Shown here in pieces: positions 60,585 to 64,000 of a stretch of DNA of 64,000 nucleotides. The stretch is taken from positions 32,361,659 through 32,425,658 of the forward strand of contig OW387140.1 in the NCBI GenBank assembly GCA_936440205.1, given 5' to 3'. The stretch's first letter is position 1; every line of letters starts with the position of its first letter. A model generated the notes under the pieces. That model was given only the letters and a program-made list of their open reading frames with translations, made no database searches and was not told the origin of the DNA. The DNA is from Lepidonotus clava. Lineage: Eukaryota; Annelida; Polychaeta; Phyllodocida; Polynoidae. A program made the position numbers and the translations under genes.

Positions 60585-61980
60585 ATTCAGGATTGACACC
60601 ATTGTAAATATATATGAATTTGGTAAAGGATTACTATTTTCCTTTTTTAATTTTTTTTTTATCAAGTCAGTCTATTTCACTATACTGGCTCTCTTTCTAT
60701 TAGATGTGATTTTAGTCAAATTTTGATATAGTGACAATCAACTAAAAAGAGGTATATAACACTAGTTTTAACATGTGTTGTTATCATGTAATCCTGGTTT
60801 CATGTAAAATTACATGGGAAATCTGTCTTTCTCTGTCACCAAGTATATTTTTCTTTTGTAAAGTTTTATGGATTAAAAGTATTTAAAAAAAAATGAACAT
60901 AAATACATATCATTATTAGGATATGTAATTTGAAGGCTTTTCCATAAATACTAATATCCTATATGGTTTAACTCTTTCACACTGACAGACTACCAATGCT
61001 TTTAAGCCAGCCCATGCTCCCTATGCCCAATGCCTTCAGGCATTAACTCATCTCATATTTTGAATGGCTGTATGGCCAAAAATATGAAATAAAATTGCCT
61101 AAAATTTTGCATCTATTAATTCACAGTGCAACTGCTGATATCTAATGAATATGTTAATTCCTTTGATGATAAAATAATTCAAGCCGATCATATTAGTATC
61201 ATATCAAGGGTGGCATATTTATTGCACCACATGTAGCTTTGATAGATGTTAGGTGGCGTAGCGAAAGGGCTAGGTAGAATGTAATTGACTATCCTATCAC
61301 ACATATTCTGATTCTATACATAATTTGATTCCCTACTGTTTCCCTAAACTTGAGGAAAAAAAAACACGACTTGTGCATATTGGGATTTTCTCAGCGAATG
61401 ATAGGAGCCAGAGTGAGCGGATGGCTCTTCCATGGTTTCCCTGTTGTAGATAATTATACTCTTGACAAATCTCAGCACAGTCGTGCTCGATATCATGAGG
61501 GCATGAGCAAGACGAGTTTTTAGTTTCAAATTCAATCCCAAAGGTACGAGATCTTTATGAGATTATCATAACAAAATAACATCACCGCTTATGATACTAA
61601 ATTAATAATTCATGGACGGACTGTATACCCATTAGTTTGCACTTTTATTGGACTGAGAAAAGCTATAACATATAAGAAATAAAGGGCTTCAGATATGTCC
61701 TTATTATATTGCCTAGGCGAGGTAATTATTGTTGACTTGCAAACAATTAGCACTGTCAGTCTTCTGAAAAAAAGAAATAATATTTACCTCCTGAGTATTA
61801 TATATATATAATGGTTGATTCTCACGAATGGGGGCCACAGGGGGCAAAAATTTAGTAAAAACTTAAAATGAAAATATCTCGATGAAACTTTGTGGACTGA
61901 AGGACTGCTTATGTTGAAATGCATTCCCAAAGTTGGGAACACTAATCTTCATAATTCTTTGAGTTATTAAGTTTTTTAGT
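60585..61980. other. Spacer downstream of the transporter frame
   Basis: It may include the 3' UTR; AATAAA occurs near 61087. Nothing else is recognised. Confidence 0.4.
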
Positions 61981-61983
61981 TTT

Positions 61984-62606
61984 GTATATGTATTATGATG
62001 CAGTATATGTACTATGATGCATTTGTAAAACAAAACTTCCATAATTTTACCTAATATATTCAGAGATATGAACATAAAATTACTCCTGCAAGAATTGCAT
62101 GTGTATGATTTAATCATTTTAGGTTTGTTTTTTAGGGCAGCCCAAACATACTAGTTTCAGAGATAACTTCAATTTGGTATATGTACTATGATGCAATTGC
62201 ATATGGTTACACCTGTATATGTACTATGATGCATTTGTTATTTCCATAATTCAACATATTTAAACAATTTCTTTAAAATTATGAATATCAAAAATGTTTC
62301 ATTAAGTAGCATATAAACATGAGTTTAGTGCACATACTTTCGCTATTGACCATTTCTATTTTTTTAAAGAATTATGACACAATTAATTGTTTTTATATGT
62401 ACTATGATGCGTATATGTACTATGATGCATTCTGTTATTTTTGATATTATATCTGATACTTTTTGAAAATCAAATAGATTGTTTTCCTGATTTTAATGTT
62501 AATATGATAATATTAGGTCAATTTATATTGGACACAAATATTTTCCATTAATATTTGCATGTTTTAATTTTATGGGATGTTTAATCTGTATATGTACTAT
62601 GATGCA
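61984..62606. repeat. Dispersed 18-base motif, seven copies
   Basis: TATATGTACTATGATGCA or a one-base variant occurs at about 61985, 62004, 62178, 62215, 62394, 62412 and 62589, all on the same strand. Two places have adjacent copies; the others are spaced about 170-180 bases apart. Confidence 0.85.
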
Positions 62607-62609
62607 TTT

Positions 62610-64000
62610 GCTACCCCAACCCTACCTGGATTTACATTTGCTGTTGCCCAATGATTAGTTCTTCATAAATATATGTAATTTCGTCCATGAACAAAGCCAA
62701 TATATTATATATATATAAAATTGAAATTAGCATCATCACTTTACAGTGCTTTTCATGATGTAGAACAGGTTTATACACATAATGTATTAATAATACATTA
62801 TGTACAGTACATTCCAATATAAATACATTCCGTTCTGTTTAACAATTCACTCTTTCATCGCAACTCAATGAACTCGATATAAATATTAATTTTGACTTAA
62901 AGCGAAACCCAGTAAGTGAACTACCAACAACTAGAATCACTAGGCTTAATTAGATTTAATCTCAAAACATCATACAAACATTGTTTTGTTGGAGCTAGAT
63001 GAGGGAACAGATTTCTCATGAATTTACAGCTATTTGAGTCAACACATGATTTATCTGTGTGATAAAATTAATGTTATGTAATTTTGGCACCATGGTTGTG
63101 TCTGCTGATACTATAATCTTATTTACTTCATGAAACTCATACATACCTATCATTTGTATCTTACCTATATACAAGATCATTTGTTGTGAATGAGTATAGT
63201 TCAATAAAAAAAAGGAAGAAACTTGAGTCTAAACATAAGTTGTCTGTGTTATAAATTTATACTGATTACAGTTTTACAAATGATCTTTTTGTGTTACATT
63301 AAGTCTCAAATAATACAAGCTTGAATTACCAATATCAATTACCAAAGCTGGGAATAACTGGTGATGATTATTATAATTAAGGTAAATTATTCTGAATAAC
63401 TATCTTCTTGATATTGACAAACCAAGACATTCACCATCTGTCACTTCGTCCAGCTGCCCTATAGGGAGTAAGGACATTAGTTGGCAGTCCTGGTACAGGG
63501 ACACTCAGATATAGGGATGGTGGCCTCAATAATTAACATAGATAGGGCATACTGAAATTCTTAGACTGTGGCAGACTTAGAGGGGGGGGGGGGTAAACTT
63601 TAACTTTTATGATACAAAACTCCGCCCCCCACCCTTTCTATTAGCGCACCCCCATCTTTTCAAAATCTGGATCCGCCACTGTTAGATATACCAACTTTGG
63701 AGGCTGACTCTCTCTCCTGTTTATAGTCATCGGTCTAACACTATACGCAATACAACTGGAGCAGAACATCCAGACTCTCACCCTGCCACTAGTACTCCCC
63801 TGACCTTTGGTCTGACATCCCCTCACTCCTCATACTGTTATTCATCATGACTGTTTCCTAATACATTTTCATTTTGTGCTCTATCAATATGGAAGGGGGA
63901 TATCCCCCTCTCCCCAGTCTATTACTGATGCCTAAAAGCATCAACTTTGTTGACTTAATTTTTATTGTGATTTGAAAACATGGAGCAGAAACTAGCTTTT
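62610..64000. other. Spacer at the right edge
   Basis: Only the possible MITE at 63566-63682 is seen. Frames of about 60 codons here have no motif. Confidence 0.5.
63566..63682. mobile_element. Possible MITE of the GGATCCAG type
   Basis: The right end CTGGATCCGCCACTG is clear; the left end (CTGTGGCAGACTTAG) is diverged. A G-run lies inside. Confidence 0.45.

Overview
The window is animal nuclear DNA. Genes are split by GT-AG introns, spacers are AT-rich, poly-G and microsatellite runs are common, and many short DNA transposons with terminal inverted repeats (TIRs) are nested in each other. Nothing fixes the species. A full piwi gene, a Crypton-type recombinase gene and a chromodomain Ty3/gypsy element fit a non-vertebrate metazoan, most likely a marine invertebrate. 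No rRNA, tRNA or CRISPR array was seen.

Layout. 1-7750: spacer DNA with MITEs, hairpins and repeat fragments, no gene supported. 7827-21662, minus strand: a complete 17-exon piwi gene (899 codons, PIWIL1-like) with an RG-rich N-terminus, PAZ, MID and PIWI domains and the DEDH catalytic set; a possible 5' UTR exon lies near 24.82-24.96 kb. Its introns hold MITEs, a G-rich minisatellite and a tandem repeat. 21.7-27.1 kb: several back-to-back MITEs, otherwise spacer. 27.1-29.8 kb, plus strand: a three-exon Crypton-type tyrosine-recombinase (DUF3504-like) gene with a repeated, palindrome-bearing upstream region, followed by a 143-bp hairpin. 31492-49281, minus strand: a 17.8-kb LTR element with almost identical 1119-bp LTRs, gag, pol with a chromodomain-like tail, a zinc-finger frame and an envelope-like frame, plus about 5 kb of G-rich DNA that carries coding-like blocks on the opposite strand. 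49.3-56.8 kb: nested TIR elements, internal duplications and minisatellites. 58.3 kb: a LINE endonuclease scrap. 59577-60584, plus strand: an intronless SLC35G/EamA-like transporter frame with an early in-frame stop. 61.9-62.6 kb: a dispersed 18-base motif.

The genes do not form an operon-like system. The notable juxtaposition is a piRNA-pathway effector gene about 10 kb from a very young giant retroelement, in a stretch dense with transposons. Exon edges for piwi were derived by reading splice sites and phases; all 17 exons join in one frame. The organism, the promoters and the ends of several MITEs remain inference.
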